Positions 1 to 8,653 of a stretch of 64,000 bases of DNA are shown one piece after another. Below the pieces are notes generated by a model. The model was not told the DNA's origin and ran no database searches. It saw only the letters and a list, made by a program, of their open reading frames with translations. This DNA comes from an uncultured Steroidobacter sp. (GTDB taxonomy: Bacteria; Pseudomonadota; Gammaproteobacteria; Steroidobacterales; Steroidobacteraceae), in the NCBI RefSeq assembly GCF_937958065.1, contig NZ_CALFXI010000021.1, forward strand, positions 11,692-75,691. The letters are read 5' to 3'. The position numbers and the translations under genes are program-made. Every line of letters starts with the position of its first letter. The stretch's first letter is position 1.

Positions 1-1
1 C

Positions 2-394
2 GGAATGCAGGTGCCGGCGCTGGCGCGCATCGTTCCTGTCGGGATCGGTGCGATCGTCATGATCGCGGGCGCGCTTCAGCTCACGAGCTGGAAGGCTCGT
101 CATCTCGAGTGCTGCCGACATTTGCCGGCAGGTAGCGAATCATTGCGGCCCGATGCCACGGCAGCCTGGAAGTACGGCATCCGATTGGGCATGCATTGCA
201 CGCGCTGCTGCGCAGGACTGACGGCGATATTGCTGGTCGTCGGCGTCATGGATTTGCGGGCAATGGCCGCCGTGACAGCCGCGATTACGCTCGAACGACT
301 CGCGCCCGCAGGGCCGCGCATCGCGCGGGCCATCGGCGTACTGTTGATGCTGTCCGGTGTGCTGATCGTGGCGCGGGCCGGCAGCTTGGGCTGA
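2..394 (+). CDS. DUF2182 family membrane protein, 3' part
   Basis: The reading frame is already open at the window edge, so the true start is probably upstream and this is a C-terminal part. It shows hydrophobic segments near the start, in the middle (after a Cys-Cys pair in GMHCTRCCAG) and at the C-terminus. The W-K-x-G...H-C-x-x-C-C pattern and the late E-R-x-x-P/G stretch fit DUF2182, described as a predicted metal-binding integral membrane protein. Its biochemical role is unknown. Family assignment rests on motif recall, not a search. Confidence 0.6.
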   Translation, partial: GMQVPALARIVPVGIGAIVMIAGALQLTSWKARHLECCRHLPAGSESLRPDATAAWKYGIRLGMHCTRCCAGLTAILLVVGVMDLRAMAAVTAAITLERLAPAGPRIARAIGVLLMLSGVLIVARAGSLG

Positions 395-454
395 GCCATG
401 TCGGTTCAGGCGCGGCTGGTTCGTCTTCGAGAAGATCCCTTCAGGAGAGACGCC

Positions 455-1081
455 ATGAAACTGTACGAGTTCGCACCCACCCGTTCGATCCGGGCCCGCT
501 GGGCCCTGCAGGAGCTGGAGGTGCCGTTCGAGTCCGTCCCCGTCAGGCTGCTGGAAGACGGGGCCCAGACGCCCGAATATCTGGCGCTCAATCCGGCGGG
601 CAAGGTTCCCACGCTGGTCGACGGCGATTTCGTGCTGACCGAGTCGGTTGCCATCGTGGTCTATCTCGCCGAGAAATATCCGCACAAGGGCTTGCTGCCG
701 ACCGACTTCAAACAACGCGCGCAGCTCAATCGCTGGATGCTGTTCGTCGTCACCGAGCTGGAGCAGCCGCTGTGGCGAATCGCGCGCCACACATTCCTTT
801 ATCCCGAGCACCAGCGCCTGCCCGCGGACATCGAGCTCGCCCAGGGCGAGTTTCGAAGCATGGCCGCGGTGCTGGAGAAACACATGCAGGGTCGGGAGTT
901 CCTGATCGGCGATCGGGTCAGCGTCGGCGATTTCGTGACCGCCTATACGCTGGACTGGGGCAATGAGGCGGGGCTGCTCGATGCCTGTCCGACGCTGCTC
1001 GCTTACATGGAGCGGATGTACCGGCGCCCCAAAGCGGCGATGCGAATCAAAGAGGCGTTTGCGAGCGTGGCCGCGGCCTGA
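455..1081 (+). CDS. Glutathione S-transferase family protein
   Basis: Cytosolic GST of about 208 residues. The N-terminal thioredoxin-like half begins MKLYEFAPTRSIRARWAL, where the SIR(A) turn sits at the usual position of the catalytic Ser/Tyr. It contains the conserved cis-Pro region (GKVPTLV) and the E-S glutathione-binding pair (LTESVAI). An all-helical C-terminal half follows, with the N-capping motif region (LIGDRVSVGDFVTAYTLDW). The frame is open 19 codons further upstream, but the start at 455 is preferred because AGGAGA lies just ahead of it. Substrate cannot be told from sequence. Confidence 0.85.
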   Translation: MKLYEFAPTRSIRARWALQELEVPFESVPVRLLEDGAQTPEYLALNPAGKVPTLVDGDFVLTESVAIVVYLAEKYPHKGLLPTDFKQRAQLNRWMLFVVTELEQPLWRIARHTFLYPEHQRLPADIELAQGEFRSMAAVLEKHMQGREFLIGDRVSVGDFVTAYTLDWGNEAGLLDACPTLLAYMERMYRRPKAAMRIKEAFASVAAA

Positions 1082-1132
1082 TCCGGGTGCGCGGCGCTTC
1101 CTGCGCCTGCGCATCCGAGGCGGGTCTGGTCG

Positions 1133-3238
1133 TCAGAACGTCTTGCGGATCTGCAGCTGCACGAAGCGCAGCGCGTCGATATGACGATCCTCGTGATACA
1201 GGATCTGGCCGCTGGCGCGCGAGCCGTCGTAGACCGTGCGCCACCGGCTCCTCGGCCGACCGGTGAAGTTGTTGAACATCAGGCGGATCACCGTGTCGGG
1301 CTGCGGTGTCCAGTCCCAATACAGCCGCAGAAAATGATCCCAATGATCGGTGCGAACCTCGCCGATCCGGAAGTAGGTCTCGCGCTTGCTGTACGAGTTC
1401 TCCAGCGACAGCGTCGAGCCGAGCGAGGGGAATTCCCTGGTGATGAGCACGTTGCCGCCGACCGGCGAGTGCTTGGTGATGCGTCGCGACTGGTGCGTCA
1501 CCGGATCGTCGACCTGCGACCAGTTCCAGTCGCCGTTGAAGCGCAGCTGGGTGGCGGCCAGGCCGAAGCGCTCCATCGGCAGCGACACACCGAGAGAAAT
1601 CTTGTCGCGCGTGCCGTCGCCGAGATTGCCGGGCGCATCGAATTCGCCGACCGGCACCAGATCGACCACGTCGCTCACCAGCGAGTGCATGTAGCTCAGC
1701 ACGATCGCGCCGCTACCCCAGAAGCGCGTTTCGATGGCGCCTTCGAACTCCCACGCATTTTCCGGGCGCAGGTCGGCATTGCCGCCGTTGATGGTGCCGG
1801 CGTCGAGCGAGGCCTGTGAAGCGAAGTCGCGGAACTCGAGCTGACTGACCGTGCGTTCGATGCGGCCGCGCAGCTGCAGATCGCCGTTCGCATCGAAGCG
1901 CACCATCACGCGCGGCTTCGGATAGCTCAGCGTGCGCTTGGCGTCATGATCGCCGGACTGGCTGATGGTGGACGTTTCATAGCGCATGCCGAAATCGCTC
2001 GCCAGCCGCGGCGTGACCTTCCAACGGAAGTCGACGAACGCCTCGCCGCGGCGCTCTTCGATTTTCACGTTGGCGGCCGGCAGGTTCACCGGCGTGCCGT
2101 TGCGACTCAGGCGGGCGTCGACGTCCAGGAAGTTATAGGCGCCTTCGAGGCCGGTCTCGATCGTGATGGCGGAGGAGGCGCGATAGGTCGCCGAGCTGCG
2201 CAGGATGGACTCGCCACGAAACGCTTCGTCTTCGGAGCGCTGCAGGTCGAGCGCATCGATCGAGTCGGCGGCGATGATCTTGCGCTCCAGCGTCTGCAGC
2301 AGCAGTGCGCGAGCCGTGAGCGCATCGCTCAACGTATGTTCGTAATCGACGCCGGCCTCGCCCTGGTCCAGTTTGATGTCGGTGGCGATGCGCGAATCGA
2401 ACGTCTGCGGGACCCCGGAGCGCCGCGTGAGAATGTCGTACTGCGTGGTGTCCGAGCTGGTGCCGCCGAGGTTGATCCGCAGCAGCCCGGCATCGCCCTG
2501 ATATTCGGCCGAGCCATTCGCCTGGTACTGGCGCTGGCGCCAGTCGGTCTCGAAGTCGCTGGCCAGATACAGCTCGCGATCGGCATTGCGACGGGTCAGC
2601 TCGCCCTTGCCGGAGTTGCCGTATTGCTGCTCGTCCCGAAAGTTGAGCGTGCCATTGAGCGTGAGCCGGTCGATGTTGCTGGCCGATTCCAGGCGCACCC
2701 CGAGGCCGGGCTCGTGCTCGGTCGCAAACAGGCCGGTCAGCTCGCCTGCGAGCGTGCTCATGTTGCCGCTGCTGCGGATGACGTTCGCGACCACCGATTG
2801 ACCCTGCATGTTGATGCCGGGCGCGCCGCCGCGGATCACTTCGATCGCGGTGACGGCGGACACCGGAATCCGTCGCAGCACGTCTTCGAGCAGCACCGCT
2901 TTGGAGGCGGGACGCTGGCCGTCGATCAGCACGTTGCCGAGCGCACCGGCGAAGCCTCGCACCGTCGTGTCGCCCGGCTCGAAGGTGAAGCCCGGCACGC
3001 GCTTGACGATGTCCAGGGCGGTGGTCGGCTTGAACTCGGTGAAGAAGCTCGCTTCGTAACGGATCACGCCGGCGCCGAGATTGGTCGGCGCGGCCGAGAT
3101 CGGCGCTCCGCCAATGGGCGGATCCTCGGGCTCGCCCGGAGGCGTGGGCTCAGCAGCCAGCGCGGCTGCAAAGGGGATGCAGGCGACGAATCCGCCGCGG
3201 ATGCGGCGCGACGTGACGAGAGGGTGACGATCCCGCAT
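1133..3238 (-). CDS. TonB-dependent outer-membrane receptor
   Basis: Outer-membrane receptor of about 701 residues. After a signal peptide comes a plug domain with the typical text VKRVPGFTFEPGDTTVRGF...NVLIDGQRPAS...IPVSAVTAIEVIRGG. A long beta-barrel follows, ending in a terminal Phe (QIRKTF) as expected for BAM recognition. The start at 3238 was chosen because it gives the exported N-terminus; the frame continues 40 codons upstream without a leader-like sequence. No TonB box or N-terminal signalling domain is obvious. The ligand is unknown; receptors of this style are often annotated for siderophores or large glycans. It lies 193 bp downstream of the acyltransferase gene. Confidence 0.88.
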   Translation of the reverse strand: MRDRHPLVTSRRIRGGFVACIPFAAALAAEPTPPGEPEDPPIGGAPISAAPTNLGAGVIRYEASFFTEFKPTTALDIVKRVPGFTFEPGDTTVRGFAGALGNVLIDGQRPASKAVLLEDVLRRIPVSAVTAIEVIRGGAPGINMQGQSVVANVIRSSGNMSTLAGELTGLFATEHEPGLGVRLESASNIDRLTLNGTLNFRDEQQYGNSGKGELTRRNADRELYLASDFETDWRQRQYQANGSAEYQGDAGLLRINLGGTSSDTTQYDILTRRSGVPQTFDSRIATDIKLDQGEAGVDYEHTLSDALTARALLLQTLERKIIAADSIDALDLQRSEDEAFRGESILRSSATYRASSAITIETGLEGAYNFLDVDARLSRNGTPVNLPAANVKIEERRGEAFVDFRWKVTPRLASDFGMRYETSTISQSGDHDAKRTLSYPKPRVMVRFDANGDLQLRGRIERTVSQLEFRDFASQASLDAGTINGGNADLRPENAWEFEGAIETRFWGSGAIVLSYMHSLVSDVVDLVPVGEFDAPGNLGDGTRDKISLGVSLPMERFGLAATQLRFNGDWNWSQVDDPVTHQSRRITKHSPVGGNVLITREFPSLGSTLSLENSYSKRETYFRIGEVRTDHWDHFLRLYWDWTPQPDTVIRLMFNNFTGRPRSRWRTVYDGSRASGQILYHEDRHIDALRFVQLQIRKTF

Positions 3239-3431
3239 GAATAACCACTGCTTTGTAGTTGTCGCGACTGCCAGAAGCCGCGTTTCTAAAAAGAATTTTA
3301 GGTGGCGGGCGCGGAGAGGATCATGTGATTCGGACGCGAAACGAGCGGCCGCGTGCAAGGATCAAGCGGCCGACGGTGAGGCGGTGGAAGATGTCTGCGT
3401 GCGCGATTTATGCGAACGATCCGGGGCGGCT

Positions 3432-4622
3432 TCAGCCGGTGTCCCGCACCTCGGCGCCGCTGTGCGTGCCTTGCCAGCGGGCTCGCATTGCTTCGAGCAG
3501 CGCCCGCGTCGACTTCTGGAGCGCGGGCTCGGGCGCTTTCGAGATCCACCAGCTCAGCGCCATCACCATCGTCACGCTGCTGGCCAGCGCCACTTCGATC
3601 GGAATGCCCGATTCGACGAGCGCACCCAGCAGCGCGCCGCCAGTGACGCTGTGGAGCAGGTACAGTGGATAAGTCATCAGGCCGAGCCGTCGCAGCAGCT
3701 GCAGGCACCAGGTCGGCAGCTGCTGCACGCGGGCGTTGTTGGCGACCACGATCCAGAAGAACAGCATTGCCGTCAGCCAGATGACGCAGGGGGTCAGTGG
3801 CGAGAACGACATGCCGGTCTTCTCCAGCTTCAGCAGGCTCTCGCCGGCGATCTGCAGACAGCCGCCGATCGCGAATAGCGTGAGCCATGCGAAATGCCAC
3901 CGCGACCGCTGCTTCAGCAGATGGGACCAGAGCAGCACGCCGAACGCGAAGAACACCCCATGCTGTATCAGCAGCAGTTGCGAGAGCCGCGACCATTGCA
4001 CCTCGCTGAACAGCTCGAACACGGCGCTGTGCCTGTCCTGGGCGGCGAGCGTGTAGCCGATCCAGAACAGGGTGCTGATCAGACCGATGCCGCACATGAG
4101 GGGCTTGATCCAGCGCTGCCGGTCGATCAGCAGCAACACGAACATCAGCGCGTAGAAACAAATCTCGACGCCGAGCGTCCAGTAGACGCTGTCGATCCAC
4201 GCACCAGTGGGAAAGAACGCGACGCTGCGCACATACATCGCGAGCAGCGACAGCGGCCGCATGCCTGCGTCCACCAGCAGCCAGGCCAGCAACGCGATGG
4301 TGGCGCAGATCCAGACGGCGGGGGCGAGTCGCGTGAAACGGCTGACGAAGAATCGAAACGCCGAGCTGCGTTCCGCGGACACCACGATGACGAAACCGGA
4401 GATCACGAAAAAGATCTGCACGCCGGCCCAGCCGAACGGCGCAAAGGTGTCCCAGAACGTGTCCCAGTCTTGAAAGTCCGCGGCGCCGTGCGAGGCGAGT
4501 GCCACCTGTCCGGCGGGAAAGGCCCACGACCAGAAGGTCAGGTGGAACACCATGACGATGCATGCGGCGAAAAACCGCAGCAGGTCCAGTCCCGGGACGT
4601 ATTGAGCTTGGTGAGCTTTCAT
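3432..4622 (-). CDS. Acyltransferase 3 family membrane protein (OafA/YrhL-like)
   Basis: Polytopic protein of 396 residues with about ten hydrophobic segments. It starts in the family style, VPGLDLLRFFAACIVMVFHLTFW, in which the His near residue 22 is the presumed catalytic residue of acyltransferase 3 proteins. FFVISGFVIVVSA and FFVSRFTRLAPAVW are the other typical stretches (the [RK]-x-x-R-[IL]-x-P-x-[YW] region). Members O-acylate surface glycans, lipopolysaccharide or macrolides in the inner membrane. The gene is divergent from the beta-lactamase gene across 134 bp. The substrate is not predictable from this context. Confidence 0.85.
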   Translation of the reverse strand: MKAHQAQYVPGLDLLRFFAACIVMVFHLTFWSWAFPAGQVALASHGAADFQDWDTFWDTFAPFGWAGVQIFFVISGFVIVVSAERSSAFRFFVSRFTRLAPAVWICATIALLAWLLVDAGMRPLSLLAMYVRSVAFFPTGAWIDSVYWTLGVEICFYALMFVLLLIDRQRWIKPLMCGIGLISTLFWIGYTLAAQDRHSAVFELFSEVQWSRLSQLLLIQHGVFFAFGVLLWSHLLKQRSRWHFAWLTLFAIGGCLQIAGESLLKLEKTGMSFSPLTPCVIWLTAMLFFWIVVANNARVQQLPTWCLQLLRRLGLMTYPLYLLHSVTGGALLGALVESGIPIEVALASSVTMVMALSWWISKAPEPALQKSTRALLEAMRARWQGTHSGAEVRDTG

Positions 4623-4756
4623 CGGCAGGGGCGGGAGGTTAGCAGTGTGCGCCGCTGTGCGCAGATGTCGCGATCTGCGAACACTCGCTCGTTGTCACAA
4701 TTCATCACGATCTGCGCGCGCCTGGACGCTATGCTTGCCGACCAAGGAGAAATTAC

Positions 4757-5644
4757 ATGTCGCACAGTTGGATGTTTGCTCTCGTCGCGTCGTCGTTGCT
4801 GGCCGCTCCGGTTGGAGCCGCGAGCATCGAGTGTTCGTACTGCGAAGCCTGGAATCAGGAGCAGGCGCCGTTTCAGATCTATGGCAACACCTATTATGTG
4901 GGTCCGCGCGGCCTGAGCTCGCTGTTGATCACCTCGCCGCGGGGACACGTGTTGATCGATGGCGCGCTGCCCCAGTCCGCGCCGCTGATTGCAAAGCACG
5001 TCGCGCAGCTGGGCTTCAAAATGACCGATGTGAAGCTCATTCTGAATTCGCATGCGCACTTCGATCATGCGGGCGGGATCGCGGAGTTGCAGAAGCTGAG
5101 CGGTGCGAAGGTGATCGCGAGTGACAAGGCGGCGCCGGTGTTACATAGTGGCCACGTCGGACCGGACGATCCGCAGGCCAACCATTTGCTGCCGTTTCCC
5201 GGCGTGAGCAATGTCGAAGCGCTGGGCCGGCGAGCAACGGTGGCAGTGGGTTCGTTGCAGTTGAATGTGATCCACACGCCCGGCCACGCGCCCGGCGGCA
5301 CCTCCTGGCATTGGCAGTCCTGCGAAGCGGGTCGCTGCTTGAACCTGATGTACAGCGACAGCTTGAACGCAGTGGCAGACGCCTCGTTCAAGTACAGCGG
5401 CGATCCGCGCTATCCCACGGCGGCACAGGACCTGAAATCGAGCATGGCGGCCATCGCGGCCGCGCCTTGTGACATTCTCATTACGGCCCATCCAGGACTG
5501 TCCGGAATGTGGAATGTGATCGATGAGCGCGGCCAGGGCGATCGAGCCAGGCTCGTCGATCCAGCCAGCTGCAAACGTTACGTCACCACGACGCACCAGA
5601 TCCTCGAAAAGCGTCTGGCCAGCGAGCAAACCGCGAACAAGTGA
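4757..5644 (+). CDS. Subclass B3 metallo-beta-lactamase
   Basis: Exported enzyme of 295 residues with a cleavable-looking leader (about residues 1-22). The zinc ligands of the family are in place: HAHFDH at 99-104 (His99, His101, Asp103, His104), His177 in HTPGHAPGGTSW, and His245 in TAHPG. The Ser-rich YSDS segment near 199-202 also fits B3. B3 enzymes (L1, GOB, LRA types) are two-zinc hydrolases that act on penicillins, cephalosporins and carbapenems in the periplasm. AAGGAG lies 8 bp before the ATG. No LysR regulator or mobile element adjoins it, so it looks like an intrinsic chromosomal gene. Confidence 0.88.
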   Translation: MSHSWMFALVASSLLAAPVGAASIECSYCEAWNQEQAPFQIYGNTYYVGPRGLSSLLITSPRGHVLIDGALPQSAPLIAKHVAQLGFKMTDVKLILNSHAHFDHAGGIAELQKLSGAKVIASDKAAPVLHSGHVGPDDPQANHLLPFPGVSNVEALGRRATVAVGSLQLNVIHTPGHAPGGTSWHWQSCEAGRCLNLMYSDSLNAVADASFKYSGDPRYPTAAQDLKSSMAAIAAAPCDILITAHPGLSGMWNVIDERGQGDRARLVDPASCKRYVTTTHQILEKRLASEQTANK

Positions 5645-5662
5645 TCTCTCGGCCCGGTGGGC

Positions 5663-6049
5663 CTAGGAGCCTGTCGGCTCGTTGAGCACGGCCTCGATCC
5701 GATAACCGTCGGGGTCGATGACGAACGCGGCGTAGTAATGCGGACCGTATTCGGGGCGCAGGCCCGGCGGGCCGTTGTCGCGTCCGCCGTGTTCGAGTGC
5801 GGCGGCGTGAAAGCGATCGACTTGCTCGCGACGAGTGGCGGCAAATGCCAGATGGAAGCCCGTTCCTGGAATGCTGATTCCTTCCGGCACGAGCTTCAGG
5901 GCGAGCTTGTCGCCACCGCCGGGGTAGCCGTAGCCAACTGCGGTATCGTCGCTCCAGACCCGCACGAACCCCAACGGCGACAGCGCCGCGTCGTAGAAGG
6001 ACGCGGCCCGTTTGAGGTCCCGAACGGCGAATGAAATGTGATGAAGCAT
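5663..6049 (-). CDS. VOC (glyoxalase/bleomycin resistance/dioxygenase) superfamily protein
   Basis: Single VOC domain of about 128 residues. It begins MLHHISFAVRDLKRAASFYDAAL and ends with the usual YYAAFVIDPDGYRIEAVL strand. Candidate metal ligands are the N-terminal His (HHISF) and the Glu of RIEAV. Eleven extra in-frame codons lie upstream, but the methionine at 6049 starts the conserved domain and has GGGAG a little ahead. Convergent with the beta-lactamase gene. The small hairpin GGCCC/GGGCC at 5651-5663 could end one or both transcripts. Substrate unknown. Confidence 0.82.
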   Translation of the reverse strand: MLHHISFAVRDLKRAASFYDAALSPLGFVRVWSDDTAVGYGYPGGGDKLALKLVPEGISIPGTGFHLAFAATRREQVDRFHAAALEHGGRDNGPPGLRPEYGPHYYAAFVIDPDGYRIEAVLNEPTGS

Positions 6050-6090
6050 GGGGACGTCGCGCTCCCGCCACCGGAAGCGCAACGTAGACG

Positions 6091-7281
6091 TCAGGCGACG
6101 GAGCCGATCGCCTTGGCGATGTAGTCGACCGCTTCCATGCTGACGCCGGCGATGTTGATACGGCCGTCGCGGGTCATGTAGATGTGATGTTGCTCGCGCA
6201 GGGTATCGACCGCCTCGGGCGTCAGAGGGATGGTCGAGAACATGCCGCGCTGTTTTTCGATGACGGACGCCATCTCGGCGCTGCAGGTTCGAGACAGTGC
6301 GGCCGACAGCGCGCGCCGGAGCGAAAGCATCCGATTACGCATGGCATCGACCTCGTTGCGCCAATCCTCGGCGAGCGTCGCATCGCTCAGAATGCGGGCC
6401 ACGATCGCGGCGCCGTGGTCCGGCGGCATCGAATAAGCGCCCCGGGCAATCTTGCGAAGCTGGCTGGCGGCGGCGGTCGTCTGGGCGCTCGATTCAGTCA
6501 GCACCATGAGCGCGCCGACGCGTTCGCGATACAAACCGAAGTTCTTCGAGCACGACACCGCGATGAGCGCTTCGGGCACGGTCGCTGCAATCAGGCGCGC
6601 ACCTTCGGCGTCCGCGTCGATCCCTTCGCCCAGACCTTGATAGGCGAGATCGACGTAGGGCACGAGCCGACGCTGCAACAGAACGTCGGCGAGCTTGCGC
6701 CACTGTTCGATCGACAGGTCGGCACCGGTCGGGTTGTGACAACAGCCGTGCAACAGCACGACGTCGCCGGCGGGCAGCGAGCTCAGGCGTTCCAGCATCG
6801 CATCGAACTTGACCGTGCCGGTGCGAGCTTCGAAGTAGGGATAGCGCTCCAGCTTGAGGCCCGCACTGCTCAGCAGCGGAACATGGTTGGCCCAGGTCGG
6901 ATCGCTGACGTGAACCGTCGGATTGAAACCGCTGACGGTCAGCAGCTCGGCGCCCAGACGCAGGGCTCCACAGCCACCGGGGGCTTGCAGAGCGCGCAAC
7001 CGGCCGCTGGTCAGCGCCGGATGCTTGCTGCCCAGAACCAGCTCGGCGATCGACGCATTGAACTGCTCGTTCCCGGCCGTGCCGAGATAGGTCTTGGTCT
7101 CCTGCTGGGCAAAAACCGCCTGTTCAGCGGCCCGCACGGCGCGCAGCACCGGCGTTTTGCCTTGCTCGTCCTTGTAGACACCGACGCCCAGGTCGATCTT
7201 CACGGGCGCCGGGTCGGCGCGAAAGGCCGCCATCAGGCCGAGAATGGGATCCTCGGGAAGCGCTTGCAGGTTCTGAAACAA
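6091..7281 (-). CDS. Aromatic/aspartate aminotransferase (PLP class I)
   Basis: Fold-type I aminotransferase of 396 residues in the AspC/TyrB group. It starts FQNLQALPEDPILGLMAAFRAD and carries DLGVGVYKDE, the substrate and PLP region HGCCHNPTGADL, DLAYQGLG, and the PLP lysine in SCSKNFGLYRERVGA. It transfers amino groups between aspartate or aromatic amino acids and 2-oxoglutarate. The start codon is TTG (minus strand at 7279-7281) with GGGAG eight bases upstream; no better ATG precedes the conserved N-terminus. It cannot be decided from sequence whether aspartate or tyrosine/phenylalanine is preferred. Confidence 0.88.
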   Translation of the reverse strand: MFQNLQALPEDPILGLMAAFRADPAPVKIDLGVGVYKDEQGKTPVLRAVRAAEQAVFAQQETKTYLGTAGNEQFNASIAELVLGSKHPALTSGRLRALQAPGGCGALRLGAELLTVSGFNPTVHVSDPTWANHVPLLSSAGLKLERYPYFEARTGTVKFDAMLERLSSLPAGDVVLLHGCCHNPTGADLSIEQWRKLADVLLQRRLVPYVDLAYQGLGEGIDADAEGARLIAATVPEALIAVSCSKNFGLYRERVGALMVLTESSAQTTAAASQLRKIARGAYSMPPDHGAAIVARILSDATLAEDWRNEVDAMRNRMLSLRRALSAALSRTCSAEMASVIEKQRGMFSTIPLTPEAVDTLREQHHIYMTRDGRINIAGVSMEAVDYIAKAIGSVA

Positions 7282-7379
7282 GGGGTGACTCCCAAATGGC
7301 CGGGCAACGCGCGGTCGCCCCGAAAGGCTCGTATATTAAAGAGCTGCCCGCCGCTCGGCCATGGGCCGGCGCCTGCCGT

Positions 7380-8591
7380 TCAGTGCCGCACGCCCCCCGA
7401 CCGATACAGCGCGCGCACGAAATCCGACTGCGTGATGATGCCGACCAGCCGGTTGTCATCGCAGATGACCGGGATGTGGTGGTGACCGTGCTCGGTGAAG
7501 ATCGGCATCAGCTCTCCCACGGACCGGTTGGCGCTGACCACGCGCACTTTGGAGCTCATGATCTGACCGACCGCTTCCGGCTTGCTGGTATGGGTGGTGC
7601 CGCTGCGCTTGATCAGCAGTTGCAGCCGCTCGCGCATGCCGTCGCTGCGATCCACGTCGGCGTGCCGCATGAAGTCGGCGAGCGAAATGATGCCGATGAT
7701 GCGTCGCTGCCGATCGACCACCGGCAGCGCCTTGACCCGATGCCGGCGCATGAGGGCCCAGGCCTCCTGCAGGTCGGTCCCGTATTCCACCGTGAGCACA
7801 TCGCGCGTCATGATGTCTTCACAGCGCAGCTCGCTCATGCGCCGCTCCATGGCATTCATCTCGGCCATGTGCAGGATGTCTTCCAGCTCGTCGCGGCTCA
7901 CGTCGAGCACCTGGTTGTAACGTTTCAGCACCTCGTCCAGATCGGCGGACGTGAAGCGGCTGGTGCGTGCGACGGGGCGTTCGAGCAGCTGGCCGTGCGG
8001 ATAGCGCCGGCCGGTGGCGCTGTTATAGGCGATGCCCACCAGCACCAGGAACACGCTGTTCACCGCCACGGGAAACAGCACGAAGTCGAGCGAGCTGGCA
8101 TGGGTGAGCACCGCCAGCAGGGCAGCGGCGCCCCCGGGCGGATGCAGGCAGCGCAGAGCAAACATCGATATCAGTGCGGCGGCGACCGCCACGCCGGCAG
8201 CCAGAGCCGGATCGTCGATGAGCTGAACGCACAGTACGCCCATCAATGCGGAAACCGTATTGCCGCCGACCACGGACCAGGGCTGGGCGAGCGGGCTCGC
8301 TGGTACCGCGAATACCAGCACTGCGCTCGCACCGAGCGGGGCGATGAGCCAGGAGGCGGTGGGCGAGTCCGCGCACAGTCGACATAAGACGGCGGTGATC
8401 ACGATGCCCAGCAGCGCGCCCACGATGGCTCGCCATCGCTCCGAGCTGTCGACGATGAGCGGCGCGGGAAGAAAGCCTTTCAGCCAGGTCGATACGCTTG
8501 CTTGCCAGGTCTGATTACGAGCGGTCGCGTCGGCGCGGGGCGGATCGAAAGGCGGCACAAATACCAGGGGGCGGAGACAAAGGGCGCGCAA
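7380..8591 (-). CDS. HPP-family membrane protein with C-terminal CBS pair
   Basis: About 403 residues. The N-terminal half has four hydrophobic segments and the family signature LHPPGGAAAL near residue 150. The C-terminal half carries two CBS domains (from about 245 to the end; VLTVEYGTDLQEAWALM and VRVVSANRSVGELMPIF, each ending in a typical I-x-x-x-D-F). HPP proteins are linked to nitrite or anion transport, and CBS pairs usually sense adenine nucleotides. The start is uncertain: TTG at 8591 is the longest option and GTG at 8558 is an alternative. Confidence 0.8.
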   Translation of the reverse strand: MRALCLRPLVFVPPFDPPRADATARNQTWQASVSTWLKGFLPAPLIVDSSERWRAIVGALLGIVITAVLCRLCADSPTASWLIAPLGASAVLVFAVPASPLAQPWSVVGGNTVSALMGVLCVQLIDDPALAAGVAVAAALISMFALRCLHPPGGAAALLAVLTHASSLDFVLFPVAVNSVFLVLVGIAYNSATGRRYPHGQLLERPVARTSRFTSADLDEVLKRYNQVLDVSRDELEDILHMAEMNAMERRMSELRCEDIMTRDVLTVEYGTDLQEAWALMRRHRVKALPVVDRQRRIIGIISLADFMRHADVDRSDGMRERLQLLIKRSGTTHTSKPEAVGQIMSSKVRVVSANRSVGELMPIFTEHGHHHIPVICDDNRLVGIITQSDFVRALYRSGGVRH

Positions 8592-8653
8592 TATACGAGC
8601 GCGCCCCCGCGACTGTCACCGACCGGCTGGGCATACCGTCATTCCGGCGTGGC

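Noticed and set aside
1082..1132. Terminator between the GST and TonB receptor genes
   Set aside because: Only interrupted GC-rich complementarity (GCGC tracts) without a clean stem or T-run.
1946..3244. 432-codon plus-strand frame opposite the TonB receptor
   Set aside because: No domain, low-complexity Arg/Ala/Gly composition; the receptor on the other strand has plug and barrel signatures.
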